A stretch of DNA of 64,000 nucleotides from Agrobacterium tumefaciens. GTDB taxonomy: Bacteria > Pseudomonadota > Alphaproteobacteria > Rhizobiales > Rhizobiaceae. This document shows, in pieces, positions 25,161-33,835 of this stretch (the stretch's first letter is position 1; every line of letters begins with the position of its first letter). The translations under genes were made by a program, and so were the position numbers. The notes beneath the pieces are model-generated. The model did no database searches and was not told the DNA's origin. It was given only the letters and a program-made list of their open reading frames with translations. The stretch covers positions 62,001-126,000 of the forward strand of contig JAGIAH010000004.1 of the NCBI GenBank assembly GCA_017744915.1, read 5' to 3'.

Positions 25161-27671
25161 GTGCCAACTTTTTCCCCAAGTCTCGAGAAGGCGCTGCACC
25201 AGGCACTGACCTTTGCAAATGAGCGTCACCACGAATATGCGACGCTCGAACATCTCCTTCTGGCGCTGATCGACGACGCGGATGCCGCCGCCGTGATGGC
25301 TGCCTGCAATGTCGATCTCGATGCGCTGCGCAAGACTGTCAGCGACTATGTCGACAATGAACTGACCAACCTCGTCACCGGTTACGACGAGGATTCCAAA
25401 CCCACATCCGGCTTCCAGCGCGTCATCCAGCGGGCCGTCATCCATGTTCAGTCATCCGGCCGCGAGGAAGTGACCGGCGCGAACGTGCTCGTCGCCATTT
25501 TCGCCGAGCGTGAAAGCCATGCCGCCTATTTCCTGCAGGAACAGGAAATGACCCGGTATGATGCGGTCAATTACATCTCCCATGGCATCGGCAAGCGTCC
25601 GGGCACGTCGCAGACGCGCGCGCCCCGTGGTGCCGATGAGCCGGAAAGCGAAAACAAGGCGAGCCGCAGCAATCCCGAGGAAGATGGATCTTCCGCCAAG
25701 AAGCAGCAGGATGCGCTGAAAGCCTATTGCGTTAACCTCAATGAAAAGGCGAAAAACGGCAAGATCGATCCGCTGATCGGCCGTCATGACGAGGTCAACC
25801 GCACGATCCAGATTCTTTGCCGCCGCTCCAAGAACAACCCGCTTTATGTGGGCGATCCCGGCGTGGGCAAGACGGCGATCGCCGAAGGTCTGGCCAAGCG
25901 CATCGTCGAGGGCAAGGTGCCGGAGGCTCTCGCCAATGACACGATCTTCTCGCTCGATATGGGCACGCTGCTTGCCGGAACCCGCTATCGCGGTGATTTC
26001 GAAGAACGCCTGAAGCAGGTCGTCAAGGAACTCGAGGAGTTTCCGGGCGCGGTTCTGTTCATCGATGAAATCCACACCGTCATCGGTGCCGGCGCCACCT
26101 CTGGCGGCGCAATGGATGCATCGAACCTGCTGAAGCCGGCGCTGTCCTCGGGTGCGATCCGCTGCATCGGTTCGACCACCTACAAGGAATATCGCCAGTT
26201 CTTCGAGAAGGACCGCGCGCTTGTGCGTCGTTTCCAGAAGATCGACGTCAACGAACCGTCCATCGATGACGCCATCGCCATCATGAAGGGCCTGAAGCCC
26301 TATTTCGAGGATTACCATCACCTCAGATATTCCAATGAGGCGATCAAGGCTGCCGTCGAGCTGTCGGCCCGCTACATCTCCGACCGCAAGCTGCCGGACA
26401 AGGCGATCGACGTGATCGACGAGACCGGTGCGGCGCAGATGCTGCTGCCGGCGTCCAAGCGCCGCAAGCTGATCACCGAACGGGAAATCGAGGCCACCAT
26501 CGCAACGATGGCCCGCATTCCCCCGAAGACGGTCTCCAAGGACGACGAGATGGTTCTCGCCAATCTCGAAAAGGAACTGCGCTCGGTCGTTTATGGTCAG
26601 GACATCGCCATCGAGGCGCTGGCCACCGCCATCAAGCTGGCGCGCGCGGGCCTGCGCGAACCGAACAAGCCGATCGGCTCTTACGTCTTCTCCGGCCCCA
26701 CGGGCGTGGGCAAGACGGAAGTGGCCAAGCAGCTTGCCGCCTCGCTCGGCGTCGAGATGCTGCGCTTCGACATGTCGGAATATATGGAACGGCATACCGT
26801 GTCTCGCCTGCTCGGGGCACCTCCCGGTTATGTCGGCTTCGATCAGGGCGGTCTCCTCACCGATGGCGTCGACCAGCATCCGCATTCCGTGGTGCTGCTG
26901 GACGAAATCGAGAAGGCGCATCCGGATATCTACAACATCCTGTTGCAGGTGATGGACCATGGCTCGCTGACCGACCATAACGGCAAGAAGATCGATTTCC
27001 GCAACGTCATCCTCATCATGACGACCAATGCGGGTGCGTCCGAAATGGCGAAATCGGCGATCGGTTTCGGCTCTTCGCGCCGCACGGGTGAGGATGAAGA
27101 GGCAATCAACCGCCTGTTCACGCCGGAATTCCGCAACCGTCTGGATGCGATCATTCCGTTCTCGCCGCTGCCGACCGCCGTTATCCACAAGGTCGTGCAG
27201 AAGTTCGTCATGCAGCTGGAAACCCAGCTCTCCGAGCGCAACGTCACCTTCGATCTGCATGAAGATGCGATCTCCTGGCTGGCGGAGAAGGGTTACGACG
27301 AAAAGATGGGCGCTCGCCCGCTGTCGCGCGTGATCCAGGAGAACATCAAGAAGCCGCTCGCCAATGAAATCCTCTTTGGCAAGCTGAAGAAGGGCGGCGT
27401 CGTCAGCGTCACCGTTGGTAAGAAGGATGACGGCTCCGACGGTTTGATCCTTGAGGTTCTGCCGGAGACCGCACCCGTGAAGCCGCAGCCGGAAGCCGAG
27501 CTGAAGGCGGCGAAATCGCCGGGCAAGGCAAAGGCCAAGGCAAAACCGGCCTCGAAGGCGGCGAAGGCCAATGAGGATGCGGATGTTCTTGTTGCCGAGG
27601 CGGACAAGGCGGACGAGGACAAGCCGCGCCGCAAGACCAACACGGTGCCGAAGGTGCCGAAGAAGAAATAA
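25161..27671 (+). CDS. clpA: ATP-dependent Clp protease ATP-binding subunit ClpA
   Basis: ClpA is the AAA+ unfoldase that feeds ClpP. It has 836 residues with a Clp N-domain (1-140), two AAA modules with Walker A loops at 231-238 (GDPGVGKT) and 512-519 (GPTGVGKT), Walker B (VLFIDEIHT, VLLDEIEKAHP), and the ClpA-type C-terminal domain. The start is GTG 25161. The last 70 or so residues form a Lys/Ala-rich tail not found in the 758-residue E. coli protein. Confidence 0.96.
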   Translation: MPTFSPSLEKALHQALTFANERHHEYATLEHLLLALIDDADAAAVMAACNVDLDALRKTVSDYVDNELTNLVTGYDEDSKPTSGFQRVIQRAVIHVQSSGREEVTGANVLVAIFAERESHAAYFLQEQEMTRYDAVNYISHGIGKRPGTSQTRAPRGADEPESENKASRSNPEEDGSSAKKQQDALKAYCVNLNEKAKNGKIDPLIGRHDEVNRTIQILCRRSKNNPLYVGDPGVGKTAIAEGLAKRIVEGKVPEALANDTIFSLDMGTLLAGTRYRGDFEERLKQVVKELEEFPGAVLFIDEIHTVIGAGATSGGAMDASNLLKPALSSGAIRCIGSTTYKEYRQFFEKDRALVRRFQKIDVNEPSIDDAIAIMKGLKPYFEDYHHLRYSNEAIKAAVELSARYISDRKLPDKAIDVIDETGAAQMLLPASKRRKLITEREIEATIATMARIPPKTVSKDDEMVLANLEKELRSVVYGQDIAIEALATAIKLARAGLREPNKPIGSYVFSGPTGVGKTEVAKQLAASLGVEMLRFDMSEYMERHTVSRLLGAPPGYVGFDQGGLLTDGVDQHPHSVVLLDEIEKAHPDIYNILLQVMDHGSLTDHNGKKIDFRNVILIMTTNAGASEMAKSAIGFGSSRRTGEDEEAINRLFTPEFRNRLDAIIPFSPLPTAVIHKVVQKFVMQLETQLSERNVTFDLHEDAISWLAEKGYDEKMGARPLSRVIQENIKKPLANEILFGKLKKGGVVSVTVGKKDDGSDGLILEVLPETAPVKPQPEAELKAAKSPGKAKAKAKPASKAAKANEDADVLVAEADKADEDKPRRKTNTVPKVPKKK

Positions 27672-27695
27672 CCCTGGTGTTTCACCAATAAACCG

Positions 27696-27720
27696 ATGCC
27701 GGGCGAAAGCCCGGCATTTT
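27696..27720 (+). terminator. Rho-independent terminator of clpSA
   Basis: A 9-bp perfect stem (27696-27704 with 27709-27717) closed by a GAAA tetraloop, followed by four T residues, starts 24 bases after the clpA stop. An in-frame ATG at 27722 for the next gene abuts it, which argues for the later azlC start. Confidence 0.88.
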
Positions 27721-27739
27721 CATGCATAGTGGAAGCCGA

Positions 27740-28498
27740 ATGCAAACTGCCGACAGCGATGCCATCCCCCTCAGCGGCTGGTTCTTCCGGGGAATGCGGG
27801 GCATATTTTCGCTACCCTCGCTCATTCTCATGACATCTTTTGTCGGTTTCAGCGCCTTTGCGCTGGAGTCGGGTGTCGCGCGTGGCGAAGCGGTGTTCAT
27901 GACGCTGGTGATCTGGGCCCTGCCGGCCAAGATGATCCTGATCGGCTCCATGGTCGGCGGCGCCAACCTTGCCGCCTGCTTTCTGGCGGTCACCCTATCT
28001 TCGGTCCGGATGATGCCGATGGTCGCCTCCATCGTTCCGGAAATGCGCGGTGCGAAGACGCCGACATGGATCTTGCTGTTTCTCTCCCATTTCGTCGCAA
28101 TCACGGCCTGGGTTTTTGCCACACAGAATCTCTCCAAGGTGCCGCGTGAAGCGCGCGCCGCCTGGTTTGCCGGTTTCGGCATCACGCTCACCGTCGTTAA
28201 TGCCATCATTGTCGGCCTGTGTTACGGTGTTGTCGCTGCCTTTCCGCCGCTCGTTGCGGGTGTGCTGTTCTTCCTGACGCCGGTTTATTTCATCGCATCC
28301 ATCTGGGCCTCGGCCCGTCATTCCGTCGTCAAGGTCGCCTTCGTCATCGGCGTCATCGCCGGACCGGCCTTTGCGGTGATCGCGCCGGAATTCGACATTC
28401 TTTATGCCGGCATCGGCGGCGGGACGGTGGCTTATCTCATTGACCGCTTCGTTTTCCGCCGCAGGATCAAACCCGTTTCACCGGAGAGTGAACCATGA
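27740..28498 (+). CDS. azlC: AzlC-family branched-chain amino acid exporter, large subunit
   Basis: The 252-residue integral membrane protein has about six hydrophobic helices and AzlC-type sequence (ESGVARGEAVFMTLVIWALPAK, given here only as its ALPAK end, and RMMPM). With AzlD it exports branched-chain amino acids or analogues in the few systems studied. I chose ATG 27740 because GGAAG precedes it; ATG 27722 touches the terminator. It overlaps azlD by four bases (ATGA). Confidence 0.85.
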   Translation: MQTADSDAIPLSGWFFRGMRGIFSLPSLILMTSFVGFSAFALESGVARGEAVFMTLVIWALPAKMILIGSMVGGANLAACFLAVTLSSVRMMPMVASIVPEMRGAKTPTWILLFLSHFVAITAWVFATQNLSKVPREARAAWFAGFGITLTVVNAIIVGLCYGVVAAFPPLVAGVLFFLTPVYFIASIWASARHSVVKVAFVIGVIAGPAFAVIAPEFDILYAGIGGGTVAYLIDRFVFRRRIKPVSPESEP

Positions 28499-28839
28499 TG
28501 AGCGAGAACTGGTGGGCGCCCTATCTCTTCATCGCCATTGCCGGCTGGCTGGCGACCGATTTCTGGCGCTGGCTCGGTGTGCTTGCCGGCAACCGGCTGA
28601 AGGAGGATTCCGAGGCGCTTTATTGGGTGCGGGCGGTTGCCACAGCACTCGTCATGGCCGTCACTGCGAAACTCATCGTCTTTCCGACCGGAACGCTGGA
28701 AGCTTCGCCGATGTGGCTGCGCATCGGTGCAGCTTCGCTTGGTTTCATCGCATTCCTGATGGCGGGCCAGCGCGTCATCGTCGGGGTGGCGGTTCCGATC
28801 CTGCTCCTGGCCGGTGGGCTGTTTGGGCTCGGTTTCTAA
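28495..28839 (+). CDS. azlD: AzlD-family branched-chain amino acid exporter, small subunit
   Basis: The 114-residue membrane protein has three to four hydrophobic helices (WWAPYLFIAIAGWLATDFW, AVATALVMAVTAKLIVF and two C-terminal). Small size and direct overlap with azlC identify it as the AzlD partner. The next gene is convergent, with 17 bases between stops. Confidence 0.83.
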   Translation: MMSENWWAPYLFIAIAGWLATDFWRWLGVLAGNRLKEDSEALYWVRAVATALVMAVTAKLIVFPTGTLEASPMWLRIGAASLGFIAFLMAGQRVIVGVAVPILLLAGGLFGLGF

Positions 28840-28856
28840 CGCCGGCTGATTCGATG

Positions 28857-29720
28857 TCAGAGATCGCTTCGGTGTGCCTCCGCCACCAGCCAGTCCGCAA
28901 GAAGCCGGGCCGGCACACTCATCTCTTCCGCCTCCATCAGCCAGTAATATTTTTCCGTATCGGTGGCACGCTCGAAAAGCACGGTCAGTTGGCCATTGGC
29001 AATTTCATCGCGCAAAAGCGCCGTCGGGCAAAGGCCGATTCCCTGTCCCGCCTTGAGGGCGGTCACGAGCAGATTGAAATCCGCGAAAACGGGGCCGGCG
29101 CCATCCGGCAGGGACAGGCCTTCGGCTGCGAACCAGTCCCGCCATGCCGCCTCGGTGTCGTCATGCAGCAGTTCCGCCTGCAACAGGCTGGCAACCTCAT
29201 CGAAAGGGCCGAACTCGGCGGCGTAGCCCGGTGCGCAGGTCGGGCGTGTCTCGGCACTGAAAAGCGCCACGGCGTTTTTACCGGAAGCCACCCCATGCCT
29301 TATGGTCAGGTCGGACGGCTTTACCTGATGCGCCCCGGAATAGCTGATTGATACCTGTATATTGGGATGCAGCGACCGGAAGCGCGGCAGGCGGGGTGTG
29401 AGAAAATACGTCACCACCGAGGGCAGGCTGGCAAGCCGGACAGTCTTGCGTTCGCGGCCCTTACGGATGCGTTCTGCGCCGGAAGCGATCTGCCGCAGGC
29501 TGGCCGAAACCGTGCCGCCGAATTCCTTTCCAGCCGGGGTGAGTGCCACGCCTCTCGCGTGCCGTTCGAAAAGCGGAACGCCGAGCCATGCTTCCAGATT
29601 GCGCACATGCTGGCTCACGGCGGTCGCCGTCATGCCCAGTTCCTGCGCGGCCAGAGAAAAACTCGTTCTTCTGGCGGCGGCTTCGAAAGCGCGGAGGGTG
29701 GCGAGCGGCGGAAGCGTCAT
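28857..29720 (-). CDS. LysR-type transcriptional regulator (GcvA-like)
   Basis: The 287-residue protein has an N-terminal winged HTH (LRAFEAAARRTSFSLAAQEL, with recognition helix TATAVSQHVRNLE) and a C-terminal effector domain. The start MTLPPLATLRAFE is typical for the GcvA/AmpR branch. It is divergent from the DUF1989 gene 108 bases away, the usual arrangement for a LysR regulator and its target. The ATG at 29718-29720 is preferred over a start 36 bases earlier. Confidence 0.9.
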   Translation of the reverse strand: MTLPPLATLRAFEAAARRTSFSLAAQELGMTATAVSQHVRNLEAWLGVPLFERHARGVALTPAGKEFGGTVSASLRQIASGAERIRKGRERKTVRLASLPSVVTYFLTPRLPRFRSLHPNIQVSISYSGAHQVKPSDLTIRHGVASGKNAVALFSAETRPTCAPGYAAEFGPFDEVASLLQAELLHDDTEAAWRDWFAAEGLSLPDGAGPVFADFNLLVTALKAGQGIGLCPTALLRDEIANGQLTVLFERATDTEKYYWLMEAEEMSVPARLLADWLVAEAHRSDL

Positions 29721-29828
29721 GATCGCAAGGGTAAGTGAGGCTTGGGCTGAGCGCAAGAAAAACCCGTCTTGCCAGATAGGCCTTCATGCCGCAATTTCGC
29801 AGCGATATTTCATCGCTCCGAGGATTTC

Positions 29829-30689
29829 ATGCCCGCCATGCCCCCAATGCCCAATGCCGAACCCGTGGATGCCGCCACGCGCCGAGCCGTCCGTCCCGTC
29901 GTTGTCTACCCGAACGGCACGCTGGAGGTGCCGGACCTTGCAAGGCTGCAAAGGGCCAGGGAGGGCATGGAAAAGATCGATGAGGTCATCGTGCCGCCGC
30001 GCGACGGCCGCAGCTTTCATGTGCCGAAGGGGCATTTCTTCCGCATCGTCAGCATCGAAGGGCCGCAGGTCGGAGATTTGAACCTGTGGAACGCCCATGA
30101 TCTGAGCGAGCGCTTTTTCAGCGGCAAGACCCGTGCGCTGCATGCCACCCATGTATCCGTCGGCAACCGGCTGTGGAGCAATCTGCCATCCCTGCGGCCG
30201 ATGGCGACCATCACCCATGATACGCTGTCATGGTATGGCTTCGACGAGGATGGCGGCGGTGTGCATGACGTGATCGGCACACGCTGCGATCCTTATACCA
30301 ACAAATTGCTGAGTGGCGGCGACTATCACCATTGCTGCCATTCGAACCTTACGAATGCGCTTGCTTCGGCCAAGGGCCTGTCGTTCCGCGAGGCCGAGCC
30401 GCATGCGCATGATGTACTGAATGTCTTCATGTGCACGGGTTTCACCCGCGATACACATCAATATTTCATGAAGGCAAGCCCGGTGCGGCCCGGGGACTAT
30501 CTGGAGTTTTTTGCGGAAATCGATCTCATAGGCGCGCTTTCCGCCTGCCCGGGCGGTGATTGCAGCGCCACGCATTCGAGCGATACGGCGGCCTGTTATC
30601 CGCTGAAGGTGGAAATCTTCCGGCCGGATATGACGGTGCTCGAAGGCTGGCCGTGGCCGGAGAGGAACGCGTACCGTCCTGTCGAGTGA
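29829..30689 (+). CDS. DUF1989 (urea carboxylase-associated) family protein
   Basis: The 286-residue protein matches the DUF1989 pattern: a conserved FRIVSIEGPQVGDLN segment, DVIGTRCDPYTNKLL, and a His/Cys cluster GGDYHHCCHSN that probably binds metal. Family members are often beside urea amidolyase genes, which are absent here, and their reaction is not settled. The ATG at 29829 follows a GAGG. The gene is probably controlled by the divergent LysR regulator. Confidence 0.8.
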   Translation: MPAMPPMPNAEPVDAATRRAVRPVVVYPNGTLEVPDLARLQRAREGMEKIDEVIVPPRDGRSFHVPKGHFFRIVSIEGPQVGDLNLWNAHDLSERFFSGKTRALHATHVSVGNRLWSNLPSLRPMATITHDTLSWYGFDEDGGGVHDVIGTRCDPYTNKLLSGGDYHHCCHSNLTNALASAKGLSFREAEPHAHDVLNVFMCTGFTRDTHQYFMKASPVRPGDYLEFFAEIDLIGALSACPGGDCSATHSSDTAACYPLKVEIFRPDMTVLEGWPWPERNAYRPVE

Positions 30690-30702
30690 TAAAAACACCA
30701 TT

Positions 30703-30816
30703 GTCGTCATGCCGGACTAGATCCGGCATCCAGCACGGCGCGTCTGCGCCGTGAAAGAGTCTCCCGCGATCAAGGACCTGATCGCGCTGGACCGCGGATC
30801 AGGTCCGGGGTGACGG
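30703..30816. repeat. RIME-like palindromic intergenic repeat, second copy
   Basis: The element begins GTCGTCATGCCGGAC and ends GTCCGGGGTGACGG, so the ends are inverted relatives. Inside are two further hairpin-forming pairs (GGCGCG...CGCGCC-like and GATCAGG-type repeats). It resembles the element at 1897-2015 in length and end sequence. It fills most of the gap between convergent genes. Confidence 0.75.
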
Positions 30817-30867
30817 CCTGCGGATACCGTGGTCCTGCTGCCAAACGCCCATGCGTCTTGACGCTCT

Positions 30868-31299
30868 TCACGAAGCGAGCGCCGCCCTAATCTTCTCCGC
30901 GTGGGCCTTCAATACTTCGCCATCGGCCATCACGCCGGAATGCGGCTTCAGCGGCTCGCCTTCCTTGCGCGGAATGACGTGGAAATGCAGGTGGAACACG
31001 GTCTGGCCGGCCGCCGGTTCGTTGAACTGGGCTACAAAGACACCATCTGCATCAAAGGCTTCCTTCGCCGCGACGGCGAGTTTCTGCACAACGGGAATGG
31101 TCCTCGCCAGCACTTCCGGGTCGGCATCCAGCAGGTTGCGGGAGCCGGTTTTCGGAACGACGAGCAGATGGCCGGGGGCCTGCGGCATCACATCCATGAA
31201 GGCCAGCGTGTGTTCATCCTCATAAAGCTTGTGGCTCGGAATTTCGCCGCGCAGGATTTTCGCGAAGATATTGTTGTCGTCATAGGCGCTGGCCGTCAT
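30868..31299 (-). CDS. HIT-family nucleotide-binding hydrolase
   Basis: The 143-residue protein has the histidine triad HLHFH (in TVFHLHFHVIP) and the upstream HINT-type N-terminal pattern (NIFAKILRGEIPSHKLYEDE). HINT proteins hydrolyse AMP-linked phosphoramidates. It lies 22 bases downstream of the DUF482 gene on the same strand, so it probably ends that operon. The ATG at 31297-31299 gives the standard HINT length. Confidence 0.93.
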   Translation of the reverse strand: MTASAYDDNNIFAKILRGEIPSHKLYEDEHTLAFMDVMPQAPGHLLVVPKTGSRNLLDADPEVLARTIPVVQKLAVAAKEAFDADGVFVAQFNEPAAGQTVFHLHFHVIPRKEGEPLKPHSGVMADGEVLKAHAEKIRAALAS

Positions 31300-31321
31300 C
31301 GTGGTCTCTCCTCTATGCGGA

Positions 31322-32515
31322 CTATACGTCCGGCTCCTGTCTCTCACCCTTGCGGAAGGGCGTATGGTCTTCCAGATAGTCACCGATATGCTCGACCTCT
31401 TCGCGCTCGCGCTGAAGATAATCGGCAATGGCGCGGCGCAGGCCCGGATGGGCGATGAAATGCGCCGAATGGGTGGTGACCGGCACATAACCGCGCGCCA
31501 GCTTGTGTTCGCCCTGGGCGCCGGCTTCGACCCGTTTCAATCCCCTGGAAAGCGCGAAATCGATCGCCTGATGGTAACAGACTTCGAAATGCAGAAAGGG
31601 GTGGTCCTCGATGCAGCCCCAATGACGGCCATAAAGCGCATCCGAACCGATGAAGTTGATCGCGCCGGCAATATAGCGCCCCTCGCGTTTCGCCATGACC
31701 AGCAGTACGTCATCGGCCATGCGTTCGCCGATCAGCGAATAAAATTCCCGCGTCAGATAGGGCCGGCCCCATTTGCGGCTGCCGGTATCCATGTAGAAGG
31801 CGAAGAACTGGTCCCAGATATCCTCGGTCAGATCGCGTCCAGTCAGCCAGTCGATCTCGATGCCGTGTTCCAGCGCCGCGCGGCGTTCCTTTTTCAGCCC
31901 CTTGCGCTTGCGTGAAGAGAGGGCCTCGAGAAAATCATCATGGTCGCGATAACCGTCATTGATGAAGTGGAACTGCTGGTCGGTCCGATGCAGGAAATCG
32001 CGCGGCAGCAGAGCGGAGAGGTCGTCTTCCTGCAAAAACGTGACATGTGCCGAGGAAACGCCGATCTTTTCCGTCACCTGCGCGAGACCGGAGGCCAGAA
32101 GCGGCTTGAAGCGCGTGGCGTCGGCCGTTTCGGCAACAAGCAGCCGCGGGCCGGTCGCAGGCGTGAAGGGAACCGAACATTGCAGTTTCGGATAATAGTG
32201 GCCGCCAGCCCTTTCGAAAGCATCCGCCCAGCCATGGTCAAACACATATTCGCCCTGGCTGTGGTTCTTCAGATAGGCCGGAACAGCGCCGACAAGCGTG
32301 CCCGTAGCATCTTCGAGCAGCAGGTGGTGTCCAAGCCAGCCGGTCTTTGCCGTCGCCGAGCCAGACTCCTCCATGGAGGATAGAAATTCATGGGAAATAA
32401 ATGGGTTGTAGTACTTTCCTGATGCATTGCGTGATGTCCCGGAAAGCCGTTTCCAGCTTTCCGGATCGATATCCGCGAAGGATTGCGCAATGCTTATGGA
32501 ATAGTCGTCTGTCAT
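31322..32515 (-). CDS. DUF482/FemAB-like GNAT-fold protein
   Basis: The 397-residue protein has the DUF482 layout: an N-terminal half with YYNPFISHEFLSSMEESGSA, and a C-terminal acyltransferase-like half with GAINFIGSDALYGRHWGC and YCHQAID-type helices (CYHQAIDFAL). The family is described as peptidoglycan biosynthesis/recognition-like, but the acceptor is unproven. It overlaps the GDPD gene by four bases. Confidence 0.83.
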   Translation of the reverse strand: MTDDYSISIAQSFADIDPESWKRLSGTSRNASGKYYNPFISHEFLSSMEESGSATAKTGWLGHHLLLEDATGTLVGAVPAYLKNHSQGEYVFDHGWADAFERAGGHYYPKLQCSVPFTPATGPRLLVAETADATRFKPLLASGLAQVTEKIGVSSAHVTFLQEDDLSALLPRDFLHRTDQQFHFINDGYRDHDDFLEALSSRKRKGLKKERRAALEHGIEIDWLTGRDLTEDIWDQFFAFYMDTGSRKWGRPYLTREFYSLIGERMADDVLLVMAKREGRYIAGAINFIGSDALYGRHWGCIEDHPFLHFEVCYHQAIDFALSRGLKRVEAGAQGEHKLARGYVPVTTHSAHFIAHPGLRRAIADYLQREREEVEHIGDYLEDHTPFRKGERQEPDV

Positions 32516-33252
32516 GCCGTGGCGGAGGGGTTCTCTCTCGGGTCGAAACCTTCGAATGTCATCTGGTCCGCATATTTATAGGTAGTCGCACGCGCATTTT
32601 CATCCCTGACAGTCCAGGTAATCACCGGAAGCCCGAGTTTTCTTTGCGCTTCGATGAAGCTGTTGGGCAGATGTCCCCAATGATAGGAGATGAAATCGAG
32701 CCCCAGCTGCATCGCTTCGTCATGTTTGAAGAAGTCTTCCGGCTTGTCGCCTTCGGCGGTCAGCCCCAGCGGCCAGGGCGAACCTGCGGCCTTCAGGTCC
32801 TTCAGCAAATGATGATCGAAGCTCATCAGCGCCACATGGCCCTTGTAGCCCTCGAGGTCTTCCAGCACCGCCTCGGCAAAACCGTCATCGACACCTTCGC
32901 CGGTACGGCCCTTCAGCTCGATGACCAGCGGCACCTTGCCGGCGCAGAGCGCGAGAAGCTGCTTGAGGGTAGGGACCCGGTCGCCGGTCTGGCCAACGGC
33001 GAGAAGCGACAGCTCGGCCGATGTGCGTTCCCGCACATCGCCCTTTATGCCGGTCAGCCTTTCCAGATCGTGGTCATGGAAAACCACTGGCACGCTGTCC
33101 GCTGCCAGCTGTACGTCGCATTCAATGGCGAAACCGGCCTCGATGGCGCGAGAAAAGGCGGAGAGCGTGTTTTCCCAGACCGCCTTGTTGAGGTCGTGAT
33201 AACCGCGATGGGCGACGGGCTCAGCCGTCAGCCAGGAGAGTTTCAGCGTCAT
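32512..33252 (-). CDS. Glycerophosphodiester phosphodiesterase-family protein
   Basis: The 246-residue TIM-barrel protein has the GDPD residues: AHRGYHD with His15, ENTLSAF with Glu, the ECDVQ acid pair and the catalytic FHDH. There is no signal peptide, so it should act in the cytoplasm. It is translationally coupled at both ends, overlapping the RidA gene and the DUF482 gene by four bases each. Confidence 0.9.
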   Translation of the reverse strand: MTLKLSWLTAEPVAHRGYHDLNKAVWENTLSAFSRAIEAGFAIECDVQLAADSVPVVFHDHDLERLTGIKGDVRERTSAELSLLAVGQTGDRVPTLKQLLALCAGKVPLVIELKGRTGEGVDDGFAEAVLEDLEGYKGHVALMSFDHHLLKDLKAAGSPWPLGLTAEGDKPEDFFKHDEAMQLGLDFISYHWGHLPNSFIEAQRKLGLPVITWTVRDENARATTYKYADQMTFEGFDPRENPSATA

Positions 33253-33719
33253 ACGTCGATTTCCACGATGGCGTCGATTTCGACGGCGGCATTGAAGGGC
33301 AGGCAGGCCATGCCGACGGCGGCGCGGGCATGTTTGCCGGGTTCACCGAGAACATTGGCAATGAGATTGGAAGCGCCGTTGATGACGAGGTGCTGTTCCA
33401 CGAACTCCGGAACCGACGCAACAAAGCCGTTCAGCTTGACGACACGGCGGATTTTCGAGAGGTCGCCATTCAAAGCGGCCTTGACCTGTGCGAGAATGTT
33501 AACGGCGCATAATTCGGCGGCGCGCTGGGCGCCCGCGACGTCTACATCGCGGCCAACGAGGCCTGTCACCGCAATCTTGCCCGATTCCATCGGCAGTTGA
33601 CCCGATACATAAAGCAGATTGCCGCTGATGGTGAACGGAACGTAGTTTGCGGCTGGTGCTGCCGCGACAGGAAGCGTAAAGCCAAGTTCCTTGAGGCGGC
33701 CTTCGATGACGTCCGACAT
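33249..33719 (-). CDS. RidA-family (YjgF/YER057c/UK114) protein
   Basis: The 156-residue protein has the RidA fold sequence: SGNLLYVSGQLPM, the VVKLNGFVASVPEF strand and the C-terminal RAAVGMACLPFNAAVEIDAI. It belongs to the longer subgroup of about 150 residues, not the 128-residue archetypal enamine deaminase, so its substrate is uncertain. It is first in an operon with GDPD, DUF482 and HIT genes. Confidence 0.87.
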   Translation of the reverse strand: MSDVIEGRLKELGFTLPVAAAPAANYVPFTISGNLLYVSGQLPMESGKIAVTGLVGRDVDVAGAQRAAELCAVNILAQVKAALNGDLSKIRRVVKLNGFVASVPEFVEQHLVINGASNLIANVLGEPGKHARAAVGMACLPFNAAVEIDAIVEIDV

Positions 33720-33835
33720 TTTCGTCTCCGGTTTTGTTGTAAATCCTTCAAGAATCCGGCATTCAGAAGATGTTGATCCAAAAGCCGGGCGGTTGCTTGT
33801 ACAATATGAGCGGCGAGTCCAACAGGAGATATTGC

